Assembly (NCBI GenBank): GCA_018609925.1 | Contig: JAHEOG010000057.1 | Location: 1-11,000, forward strand | Length of the DNA: 11,000 nt | Origin: Gammaproteobacteria bacterium | Lineage (GTDB): Bacteria; Pseudomonadota; Gammaproteobacteria; Thiohalorhabdales; Thiohalorhabdaceae | Direction: 5' to 3' | Shown here: positions 1 through 6,467 of the stretch, in pieces | Layout of the letters: every line of letters begins with the position of its first letter | How positions within the stretch are numbered: the stretch's first letter is position 1 | Position numbers and translations under genes: made by a program | Notes under the pieces: model-generated | The model's input: the letters and a program-made list of their open reading frames with translations, nothing else | Told to the model about the DNA's origin: nothing | Databases searched by the model: none

Positions 1-1
1 G

Positions 2-271
2 GACGGGCAAGCGGAGGTGGCTGTGGCCGATCGGGGTCCGGGCCTAAGCTCCTACGAGCGGCCCTCCGACTTGACCCCGGGGCCCTCCACCAAGCGTCGG
101 GGAACCGGTCTGGGCATCCCATTTGCATACAAGGTGCTCGAGGCCCACGGCTGGTCGCTGACCTTCGAGCCCCGCGAGGGAGGCGGCACGGTAGCCCGGA
201 TCGCCATGGAGGCAGATGGGCATGGCCGTAACTCCGAGCGGGGCCATCCGGAGGAGCACGATGGACGCTGA
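2..271 (+). CDS. Sensor histidine kinase, C-terminal fragment (HATPase domain)
   Basis: The last 89 codons of a two-component sensor kinase whose 5' part lies outside the window. Visible are the ATP-binding G1 box (DRGPG), a short lid with a PSTKRRGTGLG segment (F-box remnant and G2 box), and a final strand-helix-strand ending GGGTVARIAME, all normal for the end of a GHKL ATPase domain. It would autophosphorylate on a histidine upstream of the window and pass the phosphate to the response regulator encoded next. The reading frame is open from base 2 and its stop overlaps the regulator's start by 11 bp, so the two are almost certainly translationally coupled partners. The sensory domain is not visible, so the signal (methanol, formaldehyde, lanthanide, redox) cannot be told. 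Confidence 0.85.
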   Translation, partial: DGQAEVAVADRGPGLSSYERPSDLTPGPSTKRRGTGLGIPFAYKVLEAHGWSLTFEPREGGGTVARIAMEADGHGRNSERGHPEEHDGR

Positions 272-1757
272 GCTGGCCGAGCAGGCCACCGGTGAGGGCG
301 AGGTGGGCGACGCCATCCCCGTCCTGGTGGTGGATGACGAGACCGTCTTTGCCCGCGCCGTCTGCCGTCGCCTGGAGCAGGCCGGTTTCGAGTGCCACGT
401 CGCCGGGACCCTGAGCGCGGCCCGCGAGACCCTGGCGACCGTTCATCCCAGCCTGGTCCTTCTGGACATCCGGCTGCCGGACGGCTCCGGCATGGATCTG
501 CTCTCCGAGCTGATGAGCGAATTCTCCCCTCCCCCGGCGGTGGTGGTCATGACCGCCTTCGGGGAGATCGAGGACGCCGTGTCCGCCATGAAGCAGGGGG
601 CTTCCGACTACCTGAAGAAGCCGGTGGACCTGGACGAGCTGGTGCTCATGGTGGAGCAGGCCCTGAGCCGGGCGGAGCTCCAGCGCAGCTTGGAGTACTC
701 GCGGGAGCGGGAGAGCCGGACCGTGGAGGGGGTCGAGCTCATCGGCGACAGCGCCCCCATGCAGGAGGCCCTCTCCCAGATCCAGCGGATCGCCGGGCTG
801 GTGAGCAGCGCCGGGCCCGATGTGGTGCCGCCCACGGTGCTGATCCTGGGCGAGACCGGAACCGGCAAGGACCTGGCGGCGCGTCTGCTCCACTTGAAGA
901 GCCCCCGGCGGGACCGGCCCTTCGTCCACGTCGACTGCGGCGTGCTGCCCAATGAGCTCATCGAGGCGGAGCTCTTCGGCCACGAGAAGGGCGCCTTCAC
1001 CAACGCCACCAGCGCCCGCCCGGGGCTTATCGAGGCGGCCGAGGACGGCACCGTCTTCCTGGACGAGGTGGGCGAGGTGCCGCTGGACGTGCAGGCCAGC
1101 CTTTTGGCCTTCCTCGGCCGGCGCACCGTGCGTCGTGTCGGGAGCACCGAGGAGCGCAAGGTCCCCGCCTGGGTGGTGGCCGCCACCAATCGTGACCTGG
1201 GGGAGCTGGTCAATCAGGGCCAGTTCCGCGCGGATCTCTACTACCGGCTCAAGGAGCTGGATGTTTCCCTGCCGCCCCTGCGCGAGCGCCCCGAGGACAT
1301 CCCGGCCTTGACCCGCTACTTCGTCGAGACCACGGCGCGGCGGTACGGCCTGCCCGTCCCGGAGCTCACCGACGAGGCCTGGCAGGCCCTGATGGACTAC
1401 GACTGGCCCGGCAACGTACGCGAGCTCCGCCACCTGATCGAGCGGGCGGTGCTGCTGAGCGAGGGCAAGCGGATCCCCGCCAAGGCCCTGGCCCTGGCCC
1501 CGGCCGCCGCCATGGCAGGGGAGTCTGCCGGCGCCGAGACCTCCCAGCCTTCCCTATCCGGATTGACCCTGGAGGAGGCGGAGCGCCTCATGATCCGGCA
1601 GGCCTTGGACGATACCGCCGGCAACGTCTCCGAGGCCGCCCGCCGGCTCGGCGTGACCCGGACCACCCTGCGCTACCGGATGCAGAAGCATGGGCTGTCA
1701 CGGGAGCAGCGCGAATCGCAAAACGCCGGAGCGGAATCCTCCGCCCCCGGCTCCTGA
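261..1757 (+). CDS. NtrC-family sigma-54-dependent response regulator
   Basis: A 498-residue three-domain activator. Residues 19-135 form a receiver with acidic D25-D26, the phospho-acceptor D69 (LLDIRLPDGSG) and the conserved K in the DYLKKP motif. Residues about 175-410 form the AAA+ domain: Walker A GETGTGKD at 197-204, sigma-54 contact loop GAFTNA at 244-249 (family consensus GAFTGA), Walker B VFLDEVGE with D268-E269, and the DLYYRL and LRERPEDI motifs. Residues about 437-480 form a Fis-type helix-turn-helix (GNVSEAARRLGVTRTTLRYR). The start is ATG 261, preceded by GGAGGA at 250-255; an in-frame ATG at 216 lacks such a site. It overlaps the kinase gene by 11 bp. The protein should bind upstream elements and drive open-complex formation at -24/-12 promoters; the two in this window, before xoxF and before the cytochrome gene, are its obvious candidate targets, though that is inferred from position. 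The N248 substitution is the only oddity. Confidence 0.95.
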   Translation: MDAELAEQATGEGEVGDAIPVLVVDDETVFARAVCRRLEQAGFECHVAGTLSAARETLATVHPSLVLLDIRLPDGSGMDLLSELMSEFSPPPAVVVMTAFGEIEDAVSAMKQGASDYLKKPVDLDELVLMVEQALSRAELQRSLEYSRERESRTVEGVELIGDSAPMQEALSQIQRIAGLVSSAGPDVVPPTVLILGETGTGKDLAARLLHLKSPRRDRPFVHVDCGVLPNELIEAELFGHEKGAFTNATSARPGLIEAAEDGTVFLDEVGEVPLDVQASLLAFLGRRTVRRVGSTEERKVPAWVVAATNRDLGELVNQGQFRADLYYRLKELDVSLPPLRERPEDIPALTRYFVETTARRYGLPVPELTDEAWQALMDYDWPGNVRELRHLIERAVLLSEGKRIPAKALALAPAAAMAGESAGAETSQPSLSGLTLEEAERLMIRQALDDTAGNVSEAARRLGVTRTTLRYRMQKHGLSREQRESQNAGAESSAPGS

Positions 1758-1781
1758 AACCCCAAAGGAGTGGAAAACGCC

Positions 1782-2198
1782 ATGAAAAAGCAGGTAATGC
1801 TGGGACTCGCCCTCACCGCCTTCGCCGGCGGGGCCTGGGCTGGCCAGGACGAGCAGTCGGGCCATGCCGGGGAATACCCGACGCACGAGGAGGTTCGATT
1901 CGTCAACGAGTGCATGGCGATGCACGGGGGCCGGAGCTGGGGCAATCTTTACAAGTGCTCCTGCGTGATCGACTACATCGCCGCGCGCATGCCCTACGAT
2001 AAGTTCTCGGCGGCGGATACCTATCGCCGGGGTCAGGACATCAGCGGCGAGCGCGGCGACGTCCTCCGCGAGCCGGGAGAGGACGGGATCACCCTTCGCC
2101 AGAAGCTGGTCCGGATGGAGGCCAAGGGCCGCAACCACTGCGGCATGGAAACCGCCGGAGCCCGCCAGGGCGGCAACGGGGAAGGGGACGGGGACTGA
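1782..2198 (+). CDS. Small secreted four-cysteine protein, function unknown
   Basis: A 138-residue protein with a Sec signal peptide (MKKQVMLGLALTAFAGGAWA, cleavage after A20). The mature part has four cysteines: C44, the closely spaced C59-S-C61 in NLYKCSCVIDYIA, and C120 near the end. The core looks like a compact helical domain (VRFVNECM through AADTYRRG) and the C-terminal tail is Gly/Asp-rich and probably disordered. The start is ATG 1782, 11 nt after AGGAG (1766-1770); a GTG at 1770 overlaps that ribosome-binding site and is unlikely. It begins 24 nt after the response-regulator stop with no room for an obvious promoter, so it is probably co-transcribed with the two-component genes. I do not recognise the family. 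Two disulfides or metal binding in the periplasm are both possible, and its place between the regulator and xoxF suggests a role in methanol oxidation or its sensing, which is inference. Confidence 0.75.
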   Translation: MKKQVMLGLALTAFAGGAWAGQDEQSGHAGEYPTHEEVRFVNECMAMHGGRSWGNLYKCSCVIDYIAARMPYDKFSAADTYRRGQDISGERGDVLREPGEDGITLRQKLVRMEAKGRNHCGMETAGARQGGNGEGDGD

Positions 2199-2210
2199 CG
2201 GCTCGAAGGC

Positions 2211-2239
2211 CGGATCGCCCGGCCAATCCGGGCGATCCG
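2211..2239. other. Perfect 12-bp inverted repeat, possible terminator or operator
   Basis: CGGATCGCCCGG (2211-2222) and its exact reverse complement CCGGGCGATCCG (2228-2239) flank a 5-nt CCAAT loop, 12 nt after the stop of the small cysteine protein gene. In RNA this would be a very stable hairpin, but the following bases (TGCCGTTTCC) are not a proper T-run, so intrinsic termination would be weak. It may instead end the upstream transcript with Rho or be a protein-binding dyad. It lies about 175-200 bp upstream of the -24/-12 promoter of xoxF. Confidence 0.6.
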
Positions 2240-2309
2240 TGCCGTTTCCACGAAGCTCCCCGCCCCCATCTCGGGCCCCCGATGCGTCATCCTTCCCCCG
2301 GGCCACCCC

Positions 2310-2320
2310 CTGTTACAGAT
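2310..2320 (+). promoter_or_regulatory. Candidate upstream activator site for the xoxF promoter
   Basis: CTGTTACAGAT contains the small palindrome CTGT-T-ACAG and the 9-mer GTTACAGAT, which recurs upstream of the second -24/-12 promoter (7319-7327). The 9-mer ends 94 bp before the GG of the -24 element, a normal distance for an enhancer bound by an NtrC-family protein. Assignment rests only on the shared word and spacing; a shared 9-mer between two regions of this size is not very unlikely by chance. Confidence 0.3.
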
Positions 2321-2411
2321 TAGAGACACGCCTGCCACTCAAGCGATACCGTCGATCCCCCCGGGCCCGGGAATTCTTCCTTCATGCAAGGATTTCTTTG
2401 GGGTCGGACGG

Positions 2412-2428
2412 TTGGCATGGTGCATGCA
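2412..2428 (+). promoter_or_regulatory. Sigma-54 (-24/-12) promoter of xoxF
   Basis: TTGGCATGGTGCATGCA matches the sigma-54 consensus (TTGGCAC-N5-TTGCA type) with the invariant GG (2414-2415) and GC (2426-2427) exactly 10 bp apart. Mismatches are T for C after TTGGCA and A for the first T of TTGC. Transcription would start about 12 nt past the GC, near 2439, giving a leader of about 78 nt before xoxF. No convincing sigma-70 promoter is visible in 2199-2516. An NtrC-family activator is encoded directly upstream. Confidence 0.75.
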
Positions 2429-2438
2429 ATTCTTCTCG

Positions 2439-2516
2439 GTAGGGCGTCGACCATAATCCGGTGGCGGCGCCACTAGTTGTACACCCGGGGAAAAAGGCAA
2501 CACAGGAGGGTGTGCC
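2439..2516 (+). other. Predicted xoxF 5' leader with small hairpin
   Basis: Predicted untranslated leader between the inferred start site and ATG 2517. It holds a short stem, GTGGC (2461-2465) pairing with GCCAC (2469-2473) around a GGC loop, then an A-rich patch and a strong ribosome-binding site AGGAGG at 2504-2509. No known riboswitch is recognised. The hairpin may only stabilise the 5' end. Confidence 0.35.
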
Positions 2517-4382
2517 ATGTACTCGACGAGTGGTCTTCGGGGGAAAACCCGGACCGCCATTAGCGCCCTGTTCGTCGGGGCGGCCATGATGGCGGTATCC
2601 GGCGTTGCCCTCGCCAACAAGGAAGTCCAGAAGATGAGCCAGGACTCGTCCAACTGGGTCATGTGGGGTAACACCTACGACGGCAACCGCTACAGCGAGC
2701 TGGATCAGATCAACAGCAACAACGCCGATCAGCTCCAGCCGGTGTGGACCTTCTCCACCGGTGTCCTGCGGGGCCACGAGGGCGGTCCGCTGGTGCTCGG
2801 GGATATGATGTACATCAATACCCCCTTCCCCAATAAGGTCATCGCCCTGAATCTCGGCGATCGCACCATCGAGTGGACCTACGAGCCGGATCAGAATCCG
2901 GACGTGGTTCCGGTGATGTGCTGCGATACCGTGAACCGCGGCCTGGCCTACGCCGACGGGAAGATCTTCCTGCAGCAGGCCGATACCACCCTGATCGCCC
3001 TGGACGCCAATTCCGGCGATCTCGTCTGGGAGGCCAAGAACGGCGATCCCAGCAAGGGCGAGACGGCGACCCAAGCCCCGCTGGTGGTCAAGGACAAGGT
3101 CCTCACCGGCATCAGTGGCGGTGAGTTCGGCGTGCGCGGGCACCTCACCGCGTATGACCTGCAGACCGGTGAGCGTGAGTGGCGGGCCTACAGCACCGGC
3201 CCCGATGACGAGATGAAGGTGGATCCCAACAAGACCATCAACGCCGCCACCCAGGAGCCGGTGGGCAAGAACACCGGCCTGAAGACCTGGGAAGGCGACG
3301 AGTGGCAGATCGGTGGCGGGACCACCTGGGGCTGGTTCACCTACGATCCCAAGCTGGATCTGGTCTACTACGGCACAGGCAACCCGGGCACCTGGAACCC
3401 CAACCAGCGTCCGGGCGACAACAAGTGGTCCATGACCCTGTTCGCCCGCGATCCCGACACCGGGATGGCCAAGTGGGCCTACCAGATGACCCCCCACGAC
3501 GAGTGGGACTACGACGGGGTCAACGAGAAGATCCTGGTGGAGCAGAAGGTCAACGGCAAGAAGCAGCCCCTGGTGGTGCACTTCGACCGTAACGGCTTCG
3601 GCTACACCCAGAACCGGAAGACCGGTGAGCTCCTGGTCGCCGAGCCCTATGACCCCACGCTGAACTGGTCCACCGGGGTCAACATGGAGACCGGCCGGCC
3701 CGACGTGGTGACCAAGTACAGCACTGAGGCCGCTGGCGCTGGCACCAACGTCAAGGGCATCTGCCCGGCCGCGCTGGGCTTCAAGGACCAGCAGCCCGCC
3801 GCCTTCTCCCATAAGACCGGGCTGTTCTACGTGCCGACGAACCACCTCTGCATGGACTACGAGCCGTTCGAGGTGGAGTACACCGCCGGCCAGCCCTATG
3901 TGGGTGCCACCCTTTCCATGTACCCGGCTCCTGTCGTCAAGGAGGACCACTCGGTGCATGAGATGGATGAGCCCCATATGGGCCGGTTCATCGCCTGGGA
4001 TGCCACCGAGGGCGACTATGCCTGGAGCCGCGACGAGCAGTTCGCTGTCTGGAGCGGCGCTTTGGCTACCGCCGGTAACGTGGTCTTCTACGGCACCCTC
4101 GAGGGCCATCTGAAGGCCGTGGACGCCAAGACGGGCGAGCTGCTGTACTCCTTCAAGACCCCGTCCGGCATCATCGGCAACGTCAACACCTACAAGCACG
4201 ACGGCAAGCAGTACGTCGCCGTGTACTCCGGTGTTGGCGGCTGGGCCGGCATCGGCATGGCCGCTGGCCTCGAGGACCCGCAGGCCGGTCTCGGCGCTGT
4301 GGGCGCCTTCCAGAACCTGTCCAAGCACACCCAGCTGGGTGGCGTCATGACGGTGTTCGCTCTGCCGGACAGCGCCATGTAA
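2517..4382 (+). CDS. xoxF: Lanthanide-type PQQ methanol dehydrogenase XoxF
   Basis: A 621-residue periplasmic quinoprotein that oxidises methanol (to formaldehyde or further to formate), passing electrons to a c-type cytochrome. It has a Sec signal peptide cleaved after A33 (VALA-NKE), the eight-bladed propeller typical of PQQ alcohol dehydrogenases, and the vicinal cysteines C135-C136 that cover PQQ. Metal ligands are visible: E203 (SGGEFG), N289 (GTGNPG), catalytic D331 and, two residues later, D333 (DEWDYDGVNE). In calcium-type MxaF the last position is alanine; the aspartate is the accepted hallmark of lanthanide-dependent XoxF. By overall similarity I would place it in the XoxF5 clade, which is less certain. 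The start is set by AGGAGG 8 nt upstream and the signal peptide. It is monocistronic: a -24/-12 promoter precedes it and a strong terminator follows. No mxaI-like small subunit gene is nearby, consistent with XoxF. Confidence 0.97.
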   Translation: MYSTSGLRGKTRTAISALFVGAAMMAVSGVALANKEVQKMSQDSSNWVMWGNTYDGNRYSELDQINSNNADQLQPVWTFSTGVLRGHEGGPLVLGDMMYINTPFPNKVIALNLGDRTIEWTYEPDQNPDVVPVMCCDTVNRGLAYADGKIFLQQADTTLIALDANSGDLVWEAKNGDPSKGETATQAPLVVKDKVLTGISGGEFGVRGHLTAYDLQTGEREWRAYSTGPDDEMKVDPNKTINAATQEPVGKNTGLKTWEGDEWQIGGGTTWGWFTYDPKLDLVYYGTGNPGTWNPNQRPGDNKWSMTLFARDPDTGMAKWAYQMTPHDEWDYDGVNEKILVEQKVNGKKQPLVVHFDRNGFGYTQNRKTGELLVAEPYDPTLNWSTGVNMETGRPDVVTKYSTEAAGAGTNVKGICPAALGFKDQQPAAFSHKTGLFYVPTNHLCMDYEPFEVEYTAGQPYVGATLSMYPAPVVKEDHSVHEMDEPHMGRFIAWDATEGDYAWSRDEQFAVWSGALATAGNVVFYGTLEGHLKAVDAKTGELLYSFKTPSGIIGNVNTYKHDGKQYVAVYSGVGGWAGIGMAAGLEDPQAGLGAVGAFQNLSKHTQLGGVMTVFALPDSAM

Positions 4383-4446
4383 GACAGGCCTTCTGGAACG
4401 GAAGGCCCGGAGGCCGGGTGCCTTAGGCGCCCCAATCCGGAAACCG

Positions 4447-4486
4447 GGCCCGGCTCACTACCCCGGGGGTGAGCCGGGCCTTTTTT
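4447..4486 (+). terminator. Intrinsic terminator after xoxF
   Basis: GGCCCGGCTCAC (4447-4458) and its perfect reverse complement (4469-4480) form a 12-bp GC-rich stem with a 10-nt loop, directly followed by TTTTTT at 4481-4486. This is a textbook Rho-independent terminator 64 nt after the xoxF stop. It makes the downstream metallohydrolase gene dependent on its own promoter or on read-through. Confidence 0.93.
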
Positions 4487-4593
4487 GTTGGTCCTTTCCT
4501 CTCCAAACGGGCATGGGCCGTCCCCCTTTCTGCCGCGGGCTGGGCCGGTGACAGGGCCTCCCAGCTCGTCGATCCGGGATCAGTCCGGTTTCG

Positions 4594-4602
4594 TGCTAGA
4601 AT
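4594..4602 (+). promoter_or_regulatory. Candidate extended -10 promoter for the metallohydrolase gene
   Basis: TGCTAGAAT fits an extended -10 element (TGN-TAGAAT, 5 of 6 to TATAAT) in the 150-nt gap between the xoxF terminator and the TTG start at 4637. No good -35 hexamer lies 16-18 bp upstream. No GG-N10-GC sigma-54 element was seen in this gap, so this pair of genes may be controlled differently from xoxF. Confidence 0.35.
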
Positions 4603-4636
4603 AATTCCCCCCAAGCCACCCGCAGAGGAGTGCCCA

Positions 4637-5572
4637 TTGGGGCTTTGGAGGCAGGCAACAGCGCGAACCGGGTTCACCGCTTTGGTCCTGGGCCTGAGCC
4701 TCAGCGGACCCGGGCTGGGGGCTGATCCGGCCCCCCTGGAGGTTCAGGAGGTTGCCGAGGGCGTCTACGTCCACCAGGGGGCCCACAAGGACCTCGGTGC
4801 CGACATCGCCAACATCGGATTCATCATCGGGAACGAGGCGGTGGCGGTGATCGATACCGGGGGTAGCCTGGGCACGGGCAAGCGCCTTCGGGCGGCCGTT
4901 CGCGAGGTCACGGATCGCCCCATTCGGTATGTCATCAACACCCACATGCACCCGGACCACGTGCTGGGCAATGCCGCATTCCGGGGGGATGACCCGGAGG
5001 TGATCGGCCACGCGAAGCTACCCCAGGCCCTCGGCTCGCGGGCGCCCACCTATCGCCAGAAGCTGGGCGAGGTCCTGGACCGGACGGTGCCTGAGGATTG
5101 GATCGTCCTTCCGGATCGCACCGTCGAGGACAGCGCCGAGCTGGACCTGGGGGGGCGCAGCTTGCGCCTGGAGGCCCATCCCGAAGCTCACACCAACAAC
5201 GACCTCACCGTTTTCGACGAAGCCACCGGTACCTGGTGGCTTTCGGACCTGCTCTTCCTTGAACGGGTACCCGCCCTGGATGGCAGCCTCAAGGGCTGGC
5301 TGGGCGTATTGGATCGATTGAAGGAGCGAAAGGCCGAGTGGGTCGTCCCCGGGCACGGCCCCGTCCGAGCGGACTGGCCGTCGGCGGCCCGGCCGCAGGT
5401 TGCCTACCTCGAGACCCTGCTCTCGGGGATCCGGCAGGCAATCGATGAAGGTCGGACCATGCGCGAGGCCTACGAGTCGGTGGGCTGGGATCACCGGCAG
5501 CGGTGGGAGCTGTTTGATGAGTACCACCGGCGCAATGTGAGCGCCGCCTACGCAGAGCTGGAGTGGGAATAA
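4637..5572 (+). CDS. Secreted metallo-beta-lactamase-fold protein, quinoprotein relay zinc metallohydrolase type
   Basis: A 311-residue periplasmic protein of the metallo-beta-lactamase superfamily. The zinc motif HMHPDH (H103, H105, D107, H108) is intact, followed by the later ligand segments HPEAHTNNDL and VPGHGPV, so a two-metal hydrolase site is likely. Start: TTG 4637, with GAGGAG at 4625-4630. It gives a proper signal peptide (basic Arg residues, then FTALVLGLSLSGPG, cleavage near GLG-AD). Extending the frame upstream to 4469 would run through the xoxF terminator. Relatives are known beside PQQ dehydrogenases with a SoxYZ-like carrier and are named quinoprotein relay system zinc metallohydrolases (types 1 and 2; I cannot decide which). 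The substrate is unknown; by analogy with SoxYZ biology a thioester- or thiol-linked adduct is conceivable, which is inference. The SoxYZ-like gene follows after 35 nt in the same direction, so an operon is likely. Confidence 0.88.
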   Translation: MGLWRQATARTGFTALVLGLSLSGPGLGADPAPLEVQEVAEGVYVHQGAHKDLGADIANIGFIIGNEAVAVIDTGGSLGTGKRLRAAVREVTDRPIRYVINTHMHPDHVLGNAAFRGDDPEVIGHAKLPQALGSRAPTYRQKLGEVLDRTVPEDWIVLPDRTVEDSAELDLGGRSLRLEAHPEAHTNNDLTVFDEATGTWWLSDLLFLERVPALDGSLKGWLGVLDRLKERKAEWVVPGHGPVRADWPSAARPQVAYLETLLSGIRQAIDEGRTMREAYESVGWDHRQRWELFDEYHRRNVSAAYAELEWE

Positions 5573-5607
5573 ACGGGTCCCCGACGTGGGGCCAAGGAGT
5601 CGAATCG

Positions 5608-6438
5608 GTGGCAAAGCAGTGGAGTTTCGGCAATCTGACCGGGTGGGCCCTGACCGCCCTGAGTCTGGGGGTCCTGTTAGCCGTTCCCGTCCCCGCTGCC
5701 GCGCAGATGGATCGCAAGGAGCGCGGGGTCGAGATCTGGAAGGGACTGCGGGACAAACACTTCGGGGACCGCCCCATTCGCCGGGGAGAGGACCAGGATG
5801 TGGTAGGCCTGGAGGCCCCCGATCGGGCCGAGGATCCGGCGCTGGTTCCCATCACCATCCGGGATCGAACCGGGGAGGATCGCCGGATCACCCGTCTTTG
5901 GCTGGTGATCGACAACAATCCCCGGCCAATGGCGGCGACGTTCCGGATCGGACCTGGGGCAGGCTCGGGAACGCTCTCCAGCCGGATCCGGATCAACGCC
6001 TACACCTACGTCCGCGCCGTGGCCGAGACCGACGATGGCGAGCTCCACATGGCCAAGCGCTTCGTCAAGGCCAGTGGCGGCTGTGCCGCCCCCATAAGCG
6101 ACCAGGAGGAGGATCCGGATCTCGGCAAGATGCGGCTACGGGTGCAGGGACCCGAGTCCAACGGAGCCGGGCGCCGGGCCCACCTCATGATCAAGCATCC
6201 CCAGGTGACCGGGCTCCAGATGAACCAGGTAACCCGGCTCTACCCCGAGCCCCATTTCATCAATTGGATGGAGGTAAGCTACGGCGGGGAGCGGGTAATG
6301 GAGGCCGATCTCACCTTCACCCTCAGCAAGAACCCCAGCCTGCGCTTTTATCTGCAGCCGGATGGCAAAGACCGTTCCCTGAAGATCCGCGTCAAGGATA
6401 ATCAGGACAACCGGTTCAGCACGGAAAAGGGGATCTGA
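5608..6438 (+). CDS. Quinoprotein dehydrogenase-associated SoxYZ-like carrier
   Basis: A 276-residue secreted protein. The start is GTG 5608 with AAGGAG 8 nt upstream; it gives a signal peptide with hydrophobic core WALTALSLGVLLAVPVPAAA and cleavage before QMD. The N-terminal half resembles SoxY: a DNNPRPMAATFRIGP strand, then KASGGCAAP with C159. In SoxY the terminal GGC cysteine carries covalent sulfur intermediates; here it sits at the junction between the SoxY-like and the SoxZ-like half (about 170-276, with LMIKHPQVTGLQMNQVTRLYP and a SNPSLRF-like end, here SKNPSLRF). Fused SoxYZ proteins of this kind are known next to PQQ dehydrogenases and not in sulfur-oxidation operons. It probably carries an unknown adduct on C159 in the periplasm, with the preceding metallohydrolase acting on it; that partnership is inferred from co-occurrence. 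No SoxAX, SoxB or SoxCD is present in the window. Confidence 0.9.
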   Translation: MAKQWSFGNLTGWALTALSLGVLLAVPVPAAAQMDRKERGVEIWKGLRDKHFGDRPIRRGEDQDVVGLEAPDRAEDPALVPITIRDRTGEDRRITRLWLVIDNNPRPMAATFRIGPGAGSGTLSSRIRINAYTYVRAVAETDDGELHMAKRFVKASGGCAAPISDQEEDPDLGKMRLRVQGPESNGAGRRAHLMIKHPQVTGLQMNQVTRLYPEPHFINWMEVSYGGERVMEADLTFTLSKNPSLRFYLQPDGKDRSLKIRVKDNQDNRFSTEKGI

Positions 6439-6467
6439 TCCTGGCCAGGGGCTTGGGGACCAGATGC

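Noticed and set aside
216..260. Earlier ATG for the response regulator
   Set aside because: There is no ribosome-binding site at the right distance, whereas ATG 261 has GGAGGA upstream and forms the usual short overlap with the kinase gene.
3302..3318. GG-N10-GC pattern resembling a -24/-12 element inside xoxF
   Set aside because: The -12 part reads GTGGC and not TTGC, and it lies in the conserved coding sequence for the WQIGGGTTWGW region; this is a chance match.
2382..4328. A 648-codon open frame on the minus strand opposite xoxF
   Set aside because: It mirrors the codon pattern of xoxF (GC-rich third positions remove antisense stops), has Val/Gly/His/Leu-rich low-information content and no domain, and would cover the xoxF promoter and leader.
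4447..4486. Possible repeat element or attachment site
   Set aside because: The dyad with the following T-run after a stop codon is fully explained as an intrinsic terminator.
4469..4636. Longer N-terminus for the metallohydrolase starting at 4469
   Set aside because: It would begin inside the xoxF terminator stem and bury the signal peptide; TTG 4637 has GAGGAG upstream and a proper export signal.
5608..6438. Part of a sulfur-oxidation (Sox) locus
   Set aside because: No soxA, soxX, soxB or soxCD is nearby, SoxY and SoxZ parts are fused with the cysteine internal, and the neighbours are quinoprotein genes.
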